Shown here: in pieces, positions 40,601 through 52,374 of the stretch
Layout of the letters: every line of letters begins with the position of its first letter
How positions within the stretch are numbered: the stretch's first letter is position 1
Assembly (NCBI RefSeq): GCF_000003815.2
Contig: NC_049979.1
Location: 10,951,381 to 11,015,380 of the forward strand
Length of the DNA: 64,000 nt
Origin: Branchiostoma floridae
Lineage: Eukaryota > Chordata > Leptocardii > Amphioxiformes > Branchiostomatidae
Direction of reading: 5' to 3'
Position numbers and translations under genes: made by a program
The notes under the pieces: generated by a model
The model's database searches: none
What the model was told of the DNA's origin: nothing
The model's input: only the letters and a program-made list of their open reading frames with translations

Positions 40601-43600
40601 CAAACAAACAAAGAAATCAAATGAAATCGTTAGTGTTTGATGGAAAGTAAGTATGACCATGATTTCAGCACCAAGGACAGGCACAAACGAAACCAGTACT
40701 AGTGTTCTGACTAGCAAAGTAGCGATGAGAGTGGCTGACAAGGCACTCGTACATACGTCATGGGCCCCAGTTCTGCATAGGCCTTCGTGATGGCGTCATG
40801 TCTGCGGGATCGGGTCCGCCTCTGACAGCAGGAGCAGCTTCCGGTGCACAGGCTGGGGAAGGACAGATTGCTTGCATTTATAGATAACAGTTGTTGTTTT
40901 CACGAACAAAGGCTCAATTCTTTAACATGTCATTTTTTCATAAACACAGAAATTATAACCCATACATATGACCGAACAAAAAAAATCATGTTATATGTTG
41001 ATTCTTAATTATCCCCATCTAATTTGCTTACCTGCAACCGAAGTACATGAAACTGAGACAGACCCAAGCAAGCACAAGGCAAAGCACCATGGTCGGAAAC
41101 CCGAAGAAGAACCAGGTGGCAAAGTCAATGCCGGGGCCGTCTGGGAATTGTCTGAAGAAAAGGTGAGAAGTGATAAACCATCGATGTCCTGCGCTGAGAG
41201 CAGCCGGAAATGATGACAGCAAAAGTTTCGAACTGGAAAACCGGACCGTTGTGTCTCTTCGATCTTCAATACGGGACCTCATTTCTTTCAGAATTGCATT
41301 CGAGGTCATCGGTTGTTACACCACTTCAATGTGTCAATACAATGAATGAGAGATTTTTCTTTTTTACGCTATCCCTTGCTTGAGGAAAGCCATGCATCGA
41401 TCTCATCAAGAGCCCATCGCACGTATCGATAAGAGTATTTAAAGTCCGATCACACGTCAGTCTGGTCTTGAACGTAACGTACTGTGCCTTAAAATCCTAC
41501 TGAGCCCGTAATATATATATATATATATCGCAGTAAAGGTAAATCGGCAGCAGCGGCACAGGATAGCTCAGGTTTACTGATCTGATTGATTAACCAGGTT
41601 GGGGGGGGGGGGGGGGCTGAATATGCAAAAAAAAACTCAGCAGGACAAGGGTTAAGACAGTTTACCGATTATCCGAACCACCGAACAAACCAACAAAACA
41701 GATCGGGCAACTCACGCGTCCATCTCCCTGGCGCAGACGAGGTTGGGGCTGGTGCCCGTGAGACTCGCGATCCCGCCGATGTTAGCCGCCTGACAGACGC
41801 ACAGGAGAAGTCCCTTGTCTCTCAGGTCACGACGTCTTCTCGTTTTATCGTCCACAACTGGCGGCTTCTGGATGCAGTACATTTATTCAGACACACAAAA
41901 ACTGATTGTATCACAGCGGCCATACATGTACGTCAGTCCGTCAACTTTCCGTCCGAATGTGTGCACGTAAGTAAGCACAAAGTGCGTTCTTGGAATGCGT
42001 TTGAATGTTACACATGCACAGACGACTTCTCAATTTTGACAACATTGTCTTTCATACCTATTTATGTTGGAACACGTATGGGGACATGCAAGAAACGGAG
42101 AAGAAAACATACCGTATTTCCCACATGCACCTCTACAGAGCCAACCACCGTCTCTCCGTTTGGAGTCATGTTCCTGGATTCATTGAGGAGGACAGTTAGT
42201 TTTCAAAAGTAATTTACAAAGGGATTTATATAAGAGGACCATAACTACAGAAAGATCTACAAAACAAATCAGGACAGGGAGAATAAGCAGTGGCACGGGT
42301 GGAATTTTCGTTACACATACACACACAACAGTTTTTGTGTCCTTACTCTAGATCTTTGGCGACTGACGGGTCGTCGACCGTTTTGACCTCTTTTAGCTCC
42401 AAATCGTCATTTGTGTCTGTGAAGATAAAGAAAGAAGCTCACGTGTACAAACAAAATTCTGACAAGCTCAGATTTTAATAGCAGCTGTCGAATTGTGCAT
42501 GAGGCTGCTACACATAATGGAACCGCCAATGCAAATTTGTAAGGTGGCGCACAACACATCAAAAACTGGCACACTCTTGGTCTCATTTTACAGGTTCATG
42601 CCACTCCGGTATCCTGGTATTCGTCTTATTCTACGCAAACGTTTAAATGCCAACGGTTTCTCTATTATCGGATATCAGACTGTTAAAATGCAGGGAATCG
42701 GCGAGGGAACCGACAAGAAAAAGAAAATGATGGAATTCAGGCTACCACTTTTGCGCGTTTTGTGTGCGTGTTGAATCTTGAATATCCCTGTATGTTGTGC
42801 AACATATACATCTTAATGTAATGATGTGAAAATATATAACGGTGCCGTGTCGTTAAATGTAACGTTAAGTGAAAGTCTAGCGGACTTGATGGGTACCGTT
42901 TTCCTCCTCCTCCTCCTGCTCCTCCTCCTGCCTCATCTCGTCCAACATGGCGCTGGCCACGGGAGCCATCATGGCGGTGGTAGCCGTGTTACTGATCCAC
43001 ATGGACAGGAAGGCTGACACGCACATGAACCCCAGCATCAGCCTGGAGGTAGGGTAGTAGTGGGTTTGTAAAAAATGTATGTACACTGAGACCTCCTAAG
43101 CCCATGTCACACATGTACATACATGTAGCCGGCCATTGTCTTACGACCTTCAGATTGTGAGTTAATTCATTTGTCGTTGGGCTAGCGGGTCGGGGAGGTT
43201 TTTGTTTCAAAAATCAAAGCCAAGATAAGCATGATCATGTTTTGCTTGGACGTGATCAGAGGATCTAGGAGTGAACTGCGGTTATAATAAGATGGATTCC
43301 AGACTACTTCCAACCCTGCACAGACCTTGGCTGGGGAGTGGTCGCGAGCAAAGTCGTGGGAAGATCCTGAATGTGTGACAGGAGCTTAAGAGAGTTCACG
43401 TCGATCAGGAATGATGGTTCACATCATAACGGAAAGTCAATGTATGAAAGTTTCCGCCCTCTTTATTGTTCTTATCAACAAGGCAGGCAAGAGAGGATTT
43501 ATTTCTGACTTCTATATTGACAATTTCGTCCTCTCTAATTCCATCTGTCTAATCTCTTGCAATTTCCGCAACTTTTTAAAACTATAGATGTTACTTTTTT

Positions 43601-45424
43601 TGTGCCTCTCACCATTTTGGTTCAGTGCCGAACAGCATGAGTGCCCTGAGCGCGAATCTCTTGTGTAAGTTCCACCTCTGAACGGCCGCGGCGAGCATCA
43701 GTCCCCCGATAAACAACATGGTCACGTCCTGTGGGAATGTACATGTAGCAGGGAGTCTTTCTTTGGTAGTTACGGGAAAATATCGTTAAGTAGTTGAGCT
43801 GAACACGAACTACGTAGTTGGCTGTACACTTGGCTTGGAAGTAATCTCCGAGTAGATGTGGGAACCAGCTCAGTCAAAGTTTTTACGAGACGTGTTTTTG
43901 CTGCATTTCATGCGTATTTCCGTATCTACGATCTAGTTATGTGCCTTTTACTCCTCGCCTAGACGCGTAAAACACCGACACATTTGCTTGAAGATTGGGT
44001 AAGCACCATTGTCATGTATGGTTAATGGTCATTTTAGCGCAACGTTCAGAGCCACACGGTAAAGGCGTCTCCAGTACTGCAGTCATAATGCTGGGTAGTG
44101 ACTATCGTTAAGTTTTTCTACCTCCTTTTTTTCAGTGTGTCTAGCTGAATCCTTGTTGCATAGTGACTTAAAGCATATTGACACATAAAAGGGCAGCTAG
44201 GAACACCTCATGATTTGGCCTCCTCCAATATCTGCTTGAAAATTAGGAAAAATTAGCCTCTTCAATGTTAAAACTGCGCATATGGAGTGAGATGCATTGT
44301 GGATAACACTAGTATGTCAAAGCTGAAGAACCCTAAGTCATGAAGAAAACACGTCTATACATGCACTAAGCATGTTCTGGAGAGTCAGACAGATGATTTA
44401 CAAGTTAGATGCCGTCACCTTTTAATAAATATTAATTACCCACAACGCATCTCGCTGTGCATGCGCAATTGAAACTGTGAGCTGGCTAATGGACGCACGG
44501 TCATGTAGTTGCTGCAGACGTCTCGGGCGGACTGGATGCCGAGGGCGGGGAGGAGGACGACGGGAAGAAGGCTGGTAACGCCGATGGGGACGACCTCACA
44601 GGACCAGTAGAACGCCATGATGATCACCACATACCCACACGCCGCCTCCTGTCAACAAAACCATCACGGAAATATAAGGACTATTTATCATAAATCTCGA
44701 AACATTAGCGGCGTTTTTTCGCGACTTTCATATGTGTTTCTGCACAAAATTGTTTGATCGTGTCGCGAACTTAAAACGCCGAAAAACTTCATTCCCCCTT
44801 CTACTGCAAAATTAAATCACCGCGAAAATAAATGAATTTACAGCGTCATATCAAATGAATATGAAATCACATAATAGTAGTTCGCAGACGAACTTTGTAT
44901 GATCTTACGTTGCGCGTCCAATATGTACTAGAATGCCTGCGAGGTACAAAAAGAAAGCCACAGCACCTGACAGGAAAGTGACGAGTGCAAATGTTACGAC
45001 TAACACCATCGCCAAGGTGGCTGTCGAAACGACAGCTATCGTGGACAGGAACAAAGCATCCCGTTGTTCCAAGTCGTTGTGTGAACCCACAATGAGTTGT
45101 AAAACTCGATCACTTTTGATGATAACCTTGATCATGCTCATTAACTGTTGGGCTAGGTACCTAGGTACAGACATACAACACAAAACACGTAACAAACTAT
45201 ATATGAACAGGAACTCTAGTATTAATCTATAGCATGGGTTCGCCTACACTTCTACGATGTGGTTAAGCTGTGACTTGGCGTGTAGCTTGTCTTGATTTTG
45301 GACTTACCGTGTAAAAGTCTGTCCAGGCGTAGTAGATGGGCAGAGGGCAGAAAACCAGAGGAACCAACCAGAACACGAGGGACGTCCGGAACGCCCATAG
45401 CTCCCGGAGAACTCTGTATGCCAT
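37654..45424 (-). CDS. SLC13-family sodium-coupled di/tricarboxylate-type transporter
   Basis: Fifteen exons on the minus strand, first to last: 45308-45424, 44499-44648, 43613-43728, 42897-43042, 42347-42416, 42113-42173, 41716-41867, 41032-41151, 40757-40852, 40121-40246, 39732-39829, 39414-39529, 38668-38829, 38325-38462, 37654-37824. Every phase closes, giving 612 residues, a little longer than human members (about 570-600). Family marks: VVIIMAFYWSCEVVPIGVTSLLPV in part, the first sodium-site motif WISNTATTAMM, TGTSPNLV, GGGIALAGG, TEFATNS, and FMLPVATMPNAII near the end, all hydrophobic helix contexts. Family members carry citrate, succinate or sulphate with sodium across the plasma membrane. 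The cytoplasmic loop after helix 4 holds an acidic run coded by GAG triplets. The second SNT-type motif is altered (TNSSGPS). The C-terminal VVTSNTTVG holds a possible N-glycosylation site. Substrate cannot be assigned from sequence. Confidence 0.92.
38215..38262. repeat. Imperfect inverted repeat in the last SLC13 intron
   Basis: ACTCCCAACAC is opposed by GTGTTCGGGAGT. A related block (CCAACCCTGCACAGACCTTGG) lies at about 43311-43331 in another intron of the same gene, so it is a dispersed repeat. Confidence 0.4.
38882..39053. mobile_element. 172-bp inverted-repeat element with a perfect 9-bp target duplication
   Basis: The ends TAGCCTCTAC and GTAGAGGCTA are exact inverses, and the arms continue to pair for about 45 bases (GGCTCCCAAGGTCGC-AGGACAAATAGTAGA, one 6-base gap). 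The 9-mer GACTGGTAA flanks both sides (38873-38881, 39054-39062). It lies in an SLC13 intron. The 9-bp duplication suggests Mutator-type mobilisation; no coding capacity. Confidence 0.85.
41601..41617. repeat. Poly-G run of 17
   Basis: Seventeen consecutive G bases lie in an SLC13 intron; such runs are error-prone in assembly. Confidence 0.95.
44690..44846. repeat. Dispersed CG-containing repeat in SLC13 intron 1-2 region
   Basis: The stretch alternates GCG and AT-rich words (GGCGTTTTTTCGCGACTTTC, AAAACGCCGAAAAACTTC, CCGCGAAAATAAATGAATTT) with inverted partial matches, unlike its surroundings. It looks like a short non-autonomous element; ends are not clear. Confidence 0.4.
44909..45160 (-). 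CDS. Orphan ninjurin-like exon nested in the first SLC13 intron
   Basis: A minus-strand frame runs from acceptor ACCTAG/G (before 45160) to donor AC/GTAAGA (after 44909), 252 bases, phase 2 at both ends. It encodes Y-L-A-Q-Q-L-M-S-M-I followed by LQLIVG and then two hydrophobic helices (TIAVVSTATLAMVLVVTFAL and FLSGAVAFFLYLAGILV). The amphipathic start plus QL..VV and the membrane segments resemble the ninjurin core, which mediates plasma-membrane rupture or adhesion in animals. It cannot be an SLC13 exon because that junction is phase 0. No partner exons are visible nearby, so it may be a gene fragment. The family call is tentative. Confidence 0.35.
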
Positions 45425-45482
45425 CGCGAGGTCAGTTGCAATAACAAGGACAGTGTACTATACCGTACAGTGTGGCCAGGCG

Positions 45483-45488
45483 CTTATA
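45483..45488 (-). promoter_or_regulatory. TATA-like box for the SLC13 gene
   Basis: Read on the minus strand, TTATAAGCG sits about 60 bases before the SLC13 start codon at 45424. Position and sequence fit a TATA element with a short leader. Confidence 0.3.
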
Positions 45489-46634
45489 AGTAGTTCTTCT
45501 GGAGCGTGACACCACACTTACACAATGCGTCCGTATAGCCAAAGAGGTGCATGTATATAACTTACACAATAGACAGCAATAACGTTAGGAAAGTAAGCCA
45601 AAGATTGCGGTGGTAGCAATCACACCTGCGTTCACACCTGCTGCTGACTATGGGGCTAAGTTACGTAAACATACAAAATATGCGTTAGATTAATTATTAA
45701 CTTTTGCCAGCGTTGAACGAATCATTATACGTCCTGGCTTTGCTTCGTTGACGAAGATTGTAGGGGATTGAATTGTCCACTTCTGAAGCATGCTCGCTGG
45801 TAACGTTGCTGATGGAACCACAACAGTAATAACGAGAGCTCGAATACCTTGTATCTCCATGAAGCACTTCACCATGTACTTCTCTGTCTAAACAAACTGC
45901 ATACTAAATATTATGGAAATTCCTTAGGGCACACTGTCTATATGAAATATAATATTTCGTATTCTGAACAAGCTATGGTCACAATCTTTGTGTTTGATAG
46001 CTCTTATGCTCGGGAAGAAGTGATAGAAGTCTGAGCCCCATAGCGGCTAGTTTGGGAACAGCAGGGATGTTTTTGTAAAATAATTTCGGAAGAGGATAAC
46101 TCAATAAAGGAAGAACAGATTTTCATGATATTTGGTACTTAGACAAAGACGTAACATTACAAAATTAAATACAAATTATGCAAAATAGGAGTACATTTCC
46201 ATAATTCACGAGAACGTTCTGCATTTTTTCAATGTGCCTCTTGTCCCGGCCATAGCATGGGCTTGATACTTGGTTGGCGGTTAGCTTTTAACGTCAAGAC
46301 AAGGTGGGATAGGTTTGAGCCCCCTATCATTTGATTTTGGAATTGCAGAGTTATTTTCGTGAAAACATTTTTAAGAGGATATGTGAAGAAAAGAACGACG
46401 GATTCCCATCATTTTGGGCATGTAGGTTGCTTTCACAAATATGAAAACAATGATATGCAAATGATGACTTGATTTGCAGAATTAATTAGGAAATGGTAAA
46501 GTTCCAGTTTTTTCGATAACTGGACTGTCCCAAATGTAACACAAGTAATTCATGACATTTGGGTGATAAACAGATACCAAACATAAACAGATACCAACTA
46601 GAAAGGCCGACATTTGCTTGAGAGCAAATACAGC

Positions 46635-47735
46635 ATATTTCAGCCATCTCCCTCATGCAACAATAGGCCTTGAGGTCGTTAACCCCTTTGGCCATTGGAA
46701 AATGACCAAAAAAGTCCCAAATATATCATTTTAAAGTGGTCCATGCCAAAAATTATACATGGTTCATTTGAATAGATATCTAGAGCACCCCTTTACCAAT
46801 TTACGGGTCATTAGGTTGTAAATCGAGGGAACAGGAGCCAAAAATGTCCAAATTTTGTCAAAAAATGGCCATAAAATCGAAAAATTAAGCATTTTGTTGT
46901 ACCGTATGGGAAAACTTTTATTGAATTTATGTGCACATAATTGAAGGGCACTTTTATACCAAATCTCAGATCATTTGGTTGCAAAACGAGGCTACAGGAG
47001 CCAAAAATGTCCTTTTTTGGTAAAAAAATGGCCAAAAATCGCAAAATTAAGTATTTTGTGGTACCGTATGGGAAAACTTTTATTGAATTTATGTGCACAT
47101 AATTGAATGGCACTTTTATATCAATTTTCAGATCATTTGGTTGTGAAACGAGGCTACAGGAGCCCAAAATGTCTTTTTTTGGTAAAAAAAATGGCCAAAA
47201 AACGCAAAATTAAGCATTTTGTTGTACCGTATGGGAAAACTTTTATTGAATTTATGTGTACATAATTGAAGGGCACTTTTATACCAAATTTTAGATCATT
47301 TGGTTGTAAAACGAGGCTACAGGAGCCAAAAATGTCCTTTTTTGGGTCAAAAAATGGCCAAAAATCGCAAAATTAAGCATCTTGTTGTACAGCATGCCAA
47401 AACTGTTATTGAATCTAGGTGAGCATATGATCAAGGCACCTCTGTACCAAATTTCATGTCATTGGGCTGTAATACCAGGGTACAGGAAACCGAAATATAC
47501 ATAAAAATTGACAAAAACCTCAATAAAATCATTTTAAAGGCAGATATGAAAAAAATGAAAAAAAGCCTGGGGGTATTAGCTTACTCTACCTTTGTGCCAA
47601 ATTTCAAGTCAATCGGTTAAAAAATGGCGGAGTTGATTCGATTTGAAGATTTGACAGGAGAAAGAAAGAAAGAAAGAAGAAAGAAACATTACGAATACAA
47701 TATATTTCACCATACCTATGGTATGGCTGAAATAT
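46635..47735. mobile_element. 1.1-kb TIR element built from 163-bp tandem units
   Basis: The left end ATATTTCAGCCAT (46635-46647) is the exact inverse of 47723-47735. The interior holds about four copies of a 162-163-bp unit; the word ACCGTATGGG starts at 46901, 47063 and 47226, and a diverged copy at 47389. A GAAA-rich tract (47659-47686) precedes a terminal palindrome CCATACCTATGGTATGG (47710-47726). TA dinucleotides sit at the outer ends (46636 and 47733), as for TA-inserting elements. The minus-strand frame over the units (46811-47167) is a repeat artefact. Confidence 0.65.
46780..47560. repeat. Tandem repeat, period 162-163 bp, about 4 copies
   Basis: Units share GTACCGTATGGGAAAACTTT and ATTGAATTTATGTGCACATA. 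Identity is high among the first three and drops in the last, suggesting array growth from one side. Confidence 0.85.
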
Positions 47736-48660
47736 AAATATGATTAATACAATAAAGGCAAAACCACTTAATGATAGATGTTTGGAACTTTATACTTGTG
47801 ACGCGTTAGACAAAGGTGAACATTACCCTGCATAATTTTTACAAAAAAAGGAAGCCATTAATAAATGAAAATGCGCTGGTTTATAAACTGTAGACTTACG
47901 CATACTGTCAACGTTCATTACATGTGGTCTAGTGGTTGAAACAAGGGTCATGATAAACAGAGTGCTGATTTTGCGAATTAACGAGGATGAAACCTGCTGT
48001 ATTTTCATTGTATAATTCATTCCATAGGATAACATCGCTGTTACCCTCCTAGTACTTTTGTTACGTTAAGGTCCCTTATTACAAAATTCTGCTTATTCAT
48101 TTGACAGTAACAGTTAGGGTTTGATTATAGATACTGATACTTAATTAATTTGGTTTGGGTTAGATGTAAGAATCAGAGGTTTACAACTACTTTTGATGTT
48201 AATTTATACATGTTACTATGTTGTCTGCTTAGGACAACAGAAGATGGATCGTTTTTGCCTGGAGCTGCACACCACCTGTCCGGCCAGTAGTCTGCTTCAT
48301 TGGGACAGCTGTTACATACTATCTTCGCGGTTACCCTCCCTATATCCCGAACCCATATGTTCCGACAGAGAATAACTGCTGAAGTGTAGCAAGTAAACTG
48401 TAATGTCAGTACTAGCACACATAAACATCAAAATCGGAATCAAAGACAGAAAAAAAGGGGCGCTTCGAAGCATTGTTTATCGATTATGGTACACCCGTCC
48501 TGGAATTGGAATGTATCCTTTGTTGTTGGCCATAATGACACGCTTGCAGTGGCACGTGTACCAAAGTAATCAGCACATACGAGAACAGGTTTGTCTAGTA
48601 AGAATTCTAAACGCACTGACGTGGCAGTCCGACGGTCTCAGCTCATTCTGTCAAAGGAGC

Positions 48661-49859
48661 ATGGAGAACAACAACTTCTTATACCCAGGCTCTCGTGCCG
48701 AGTGGATCCTGAAGCGGGCGAAGGAGTTCGATGAAACAGCTCGCACCTTCCCATGTACGGTGTGCGGGCAGCCCGTCAAATGGGTGTGCCTGGATGCGGC
48801 GTGTGTCAGCTACAACCAGAGCAGGGCGCTGTGCCTGTGCGACGCGTGCGACGCCCGCTTCCACATCAGTAGCAGCCCCGTCATGCAGAGCCACCGCCGA
48901 CTGGCGCCTGTGCTGTACATCTCCCTGATACTGTTACACCGGTCCCGAACCCTCCCGCCACTCATCCCGGTCGACAAGAGACCACGTTCACCCGACGAAG
49001 GCGACGTCAGCTCATCCAAGCGTCAGTGGGCCTCGTCCTCTCCTCCACAGGCCAGGACTACCGATATGAAGCCACTTGCTGTACATGTAGCAACGACGTT
49101 CTCGAGCAATGGCTTTCCTCCGACTCCAACAGAAACGTCACAGCACTCTCCGACCCTGTCTAGCAATGGCCACCATCCTCCCCAAGCGGAGATGCCACCG
49201 TACTCTCCCATCGAGACCACGGGGTCTACCGCCGATGTGGGCCCGGCAAAACGCCGCAAGGGCGACACCTCCGGAATCGAGTACAGGGCGACGTTCGGCA
49301 ACAACCTCCGCCCCATTCACGCTAGGTACTTTCTCTTTCTCATTTATTTGTCAGGCTATTCAGCACTATTAACATCCAGGGCTGTCAAACTAGCATGTGG
49401 CTTATCAAAAAGGGCTAACCCCGCTGACAAAGACAAAACAAAATGGATTAACAGAATAACAATAATAATGTCCCTAGTACATACGTACATTGAGAGTATT
49501 ATATATGTATGTCACATTTATATTACCACACCAGGTACGCCCGCATCCTGCAGCACCTGCAGGAAGACAGCACCTTGACCTTGCCAGAGGCCTTCCGGCT
49601 GGAGAGCTTCGCAAAGCTGACGGTGAAGAACTACCTGGGCATCGCGGAGCTGAAGCTGGTGGCCCCTGACGCGTACGAGGCCGTGCTGGAGGCGTACAAG
49701 AGGCGCGGCAAGCCGCTGATCACCGTGGCCGGTCTGGAGCGGGAGTGCCGCAAAGATTTGGCCAGACGAAGCGATGACGTGGCGCAGATGCGCAAAATGG
49801 GACAGCTTCTGCCCTTCTTCGACGTTACCTATCAATATGGCGCGGGCTCCAATTTCTAG
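48661..49859 (+). CDS. B-box-like zinc-finger protein, two exons
   Basis: Exons 48661-49325 and 49535-49859 join in phase (AG/G, an Arg codon) to give 329 residues ending at TAG. Residues 32-78 carry C32-x2-C35-x7-C43, C58, C60-x2-C63, H68 and H78, in the order CTVC...ALCLCDACDARFH...SHRRLAP. That spacing and the words ALC, CDA and HRR are closest to the B-box of plant CONSTANS-like proteins, not the TRIM B-box. A Pro/Ser-rich linker (about 90-215) holds two basic clusters, KRPRSPD and AKRRKGD, that look like nuclear signals. A helical C-terminal region (about 222-329) is unrecognised. The start at 48661 has a good context (AGCATGG); the frame is open upstream to 48403, so a longer N terminus is possible. 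Function is unknown; nuclear regulation is inference. Confidence 0.75.
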
Positions 49860-52374
49860 GGCTGTCAGTAACAGTGGGTTCAAGCACCATTCCAACAATG
49901 ATGGTCCGGATATTTTGGCGTAGTGGTAGTGGTGGTGGGTTAGTAAGCTGGCAGGCATCCTGAGAAAGATTAACCTTTATGTACGCTTTTCGGTGTGTGC
50001 AAAGATACAATGATAGCTCTGACCAGACACCGGGCAACTTAGATTGTACATGTTACATGTACTATCAAATCATCAAGCAGCAGTCGTGTCAACTATTGGT
50101 TGCTTCTTGGCCTCTAACAGACTCATCTGCCTGCTGAAATGCTATCAGAACTTGGGACAATGATCTTGTATAGAGCAGGTATAACTGTGACTGACCAGTA
50201 ATAACCGTCCTTAAGTTCAACACAGCAGCAACTCTATGACAACATCAGCGCTAAGTATTTTTTGTTGTCTTGTAAGTAGGACGACAATGACGACACATAC
50301 ATACAGCAGGTCAGTGTCTGTTAAGTGATTGTTTTTTTGTTAAGTTGTTAACTGTCGGATACTATACAAAAATCAAGGCATGATATCATACTTACATGAC
50401 GGTGATGGGGAACCTCATTGCTAATGGATGAGTTGAATGCTGGGTGGTATGATCTCAGTCAACTGAAGGGTAAAAGAATTGTTAGAATATTTTTCTACGC
50501 CAGACTGCCAAATTGTGGAACTGTCCATCGTGCCTCCTCCACTGTTGTTTAAGATTGTTTTTTGTACATTCTTAATGACTTAAACTAACCTTGATTGAAA
50601 AATAATAATATGTAATTCAAGGCATATGAATTGTGATATGATTTGGGAAGCCAGATGAATAAAGTTGACTTGAAACCTACCTGGGTTAGAGTTTCATGAG
50701 ACAACCATAGCCAGGGATCCCTAAGGAATACTTTACTAATACGATCCACTACTAATATAAAACATACCCGATTTGACGGCATTTGAATACTTACGATCCA
50801 CTAATATAAAACACAACGTTACGGATTTGATTCATACGAGCGTTACTAGCAATAAGGATCGTATGCATCCCGGGCGTAAACTTGTTGTAAATTCCGGGAA
50901 ATTATCTAGTTGAAAAGTTTGTGTTACGACGAGACCTCATTGCTAACGGCACAAATGTGTGCCTCCTGCACGATTATTTACCAGTACATGTAATGAATTT
51001 TCATGCCTGTTGTGTATAGCTATGAAGTTGAATGGATTTAACAGGTTTTTGGTGTAGAAAAGAGAATGAGTCAGAAGTTGCATGGTCGGGAGATAGTATT
51101 GGCCCCAGGTGATAGCCCTAATATCTCAACAAGACAAAGGGCCGCCCACTTACACCGGGTGCAGACAACTTGCAATGACATGGTACGTTACAGAGTGTTG
51201 AAGAAGCTTAGCCCTACACGATCTCGTGCTGACTGGGGTTAACAGGCAAAGCTACTAGTGTTTGCTATAACCTCCTTGATACACTGTCTATATATATATA
51301 GTATGTACCCAAACACCGTATGGGAAAGTCTGCTCGAAAGACTACCATCATCACGTCGTGGAGCGAGTTGACATTTTTGTTCAGTTCAGACTAAGTCTTG
51401 AAATGTTTGCAGTGGTTTTATTCTCGCCGTGACCACTCCACCGCAAAAGCACAATACAACGGGGATATAACGCTACTTCACCTTTATCACTGTTGTTTAA
51501 AAAAGCGGCAAATGGTTTTGGTGAAAATATTAATTGCTGTCATCTAAAAGAACTGCAACGCCTGTTGAATTGGTGCCCCTTAATACCCTGTTTTTAAAAA
51601 CAACGGATATACTAGTAGGTGGCCCCGCGGATAAGGAGTCACCATATTACATCAGAATTGTTTTATTAACCGCGAACTTTAAACATGGCGGAAAAACCCT
51701 TCGGCCTAAAAAGCCCTTTCCTCTCCTACTGTAGTCTCCAAGCAGACGTGTCAGCTGGACGAAAAAATGTTGAAAAAGAATGTACTGTCAATTGTTTGTC
51801 CTTTATATGGGCCATAGTGCCTGACAATAAACAGACACACAGAATTTTACCAAATAGGCACAAATAATTTGCCCTAGAATTTCAGTCAGTCTTTTGCAGT
51901 CAATCCAGCCGGTCGGCCAGTTCACTCCTACTAGGCAAACGTCCCCTGTTGTTCGACCAGGCGGGAGTCAGGTCAGAGACTATCCTACTGCGAAAATGAC
52001 GATCCCCGCGAGAGCAAATAGATCCAGAGAGGCACTTACAGGAACTATGGGGGCGGGGCAAGTTTAGCTGCTGTGTACACCTGTGCCTGGGTAACGAAGG
52101 GAAGAGTTCTTTTCAGATTATTTCAAAAGCGAACAGAGGGACTGGGTCGTGAAAATTATATTTAGGTTCGATACAATGATTTTCCTAAATCTAAAAGACG
52201 CTCAGTGATATCAAACGTCCTTGGTCGTTTTAATAGCACTTCCTTCCCGAAGTGGTACCGTCCATTGGCCCACATTTACGCGCGCCCTTAAGGTCACATC
52301 ATTGTGAGGTCGAGGGTCACGCAGTTGAAACAATATCGTGTAATCTTACGCGCGCCAGCAGCAAGCAAAACACG
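49860..52374. other. Intergenic region between the B-box gene and HPRT
   Basis: The left 800 bases are probably 3' UTR. A partial duplication of GATCCACTAATATAAAACA-like text lies at 50746-50814. Near 52270-52370 the sequence becomes CpG-rich (ACGCGCGCC twice), the probable HPRT promoter. No exon seen. Confidence 0.5.
50658..50663 (+). terminator. Polyadenylation signal for the B-box gene
   Basis: AATAAA is about 800 bases after the stop codon, in AT-rich DNA. Confidence 0.35.

Larger units (their letters stand above)
45490..48660. other. Intergenic region between divergent SLC13 and B-box genes
   Basis: Apart from the repeat element at 46635-47735, it holds AT-rich sequence and, at about 46020-46620, degenerate repeat-like text related to the tandem element. 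An open frame from 48403 runs into the B-box gene in frame, but its composition differs from the coding part. Confidence 0.5.

Noticed and set aside
41586..42212. Plus-strand 208-codon open frame
   Set aside because: It runs antisense over SLC13 exons 41716-41867 and 42113-42173 and through a poly-G tract.
46811..47167. Minus-strand open frame with internal repeats
   Set aside because: It is the translation of the 163-bp tandem units, with no other sign of coding.
46780..47560. Possible CRISPR-like array
   Set aside because: The units are contiguous 163-bp tandem copies without unique spacers, in a eukaryotic genome.
48403..48660. In-frame N-terminal extension of the B-box protein
   Set aside because: It is open but AT-richer than the rest, has no recognisable domain, and a better start context is at 48661. 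It cannot be fully excluded.
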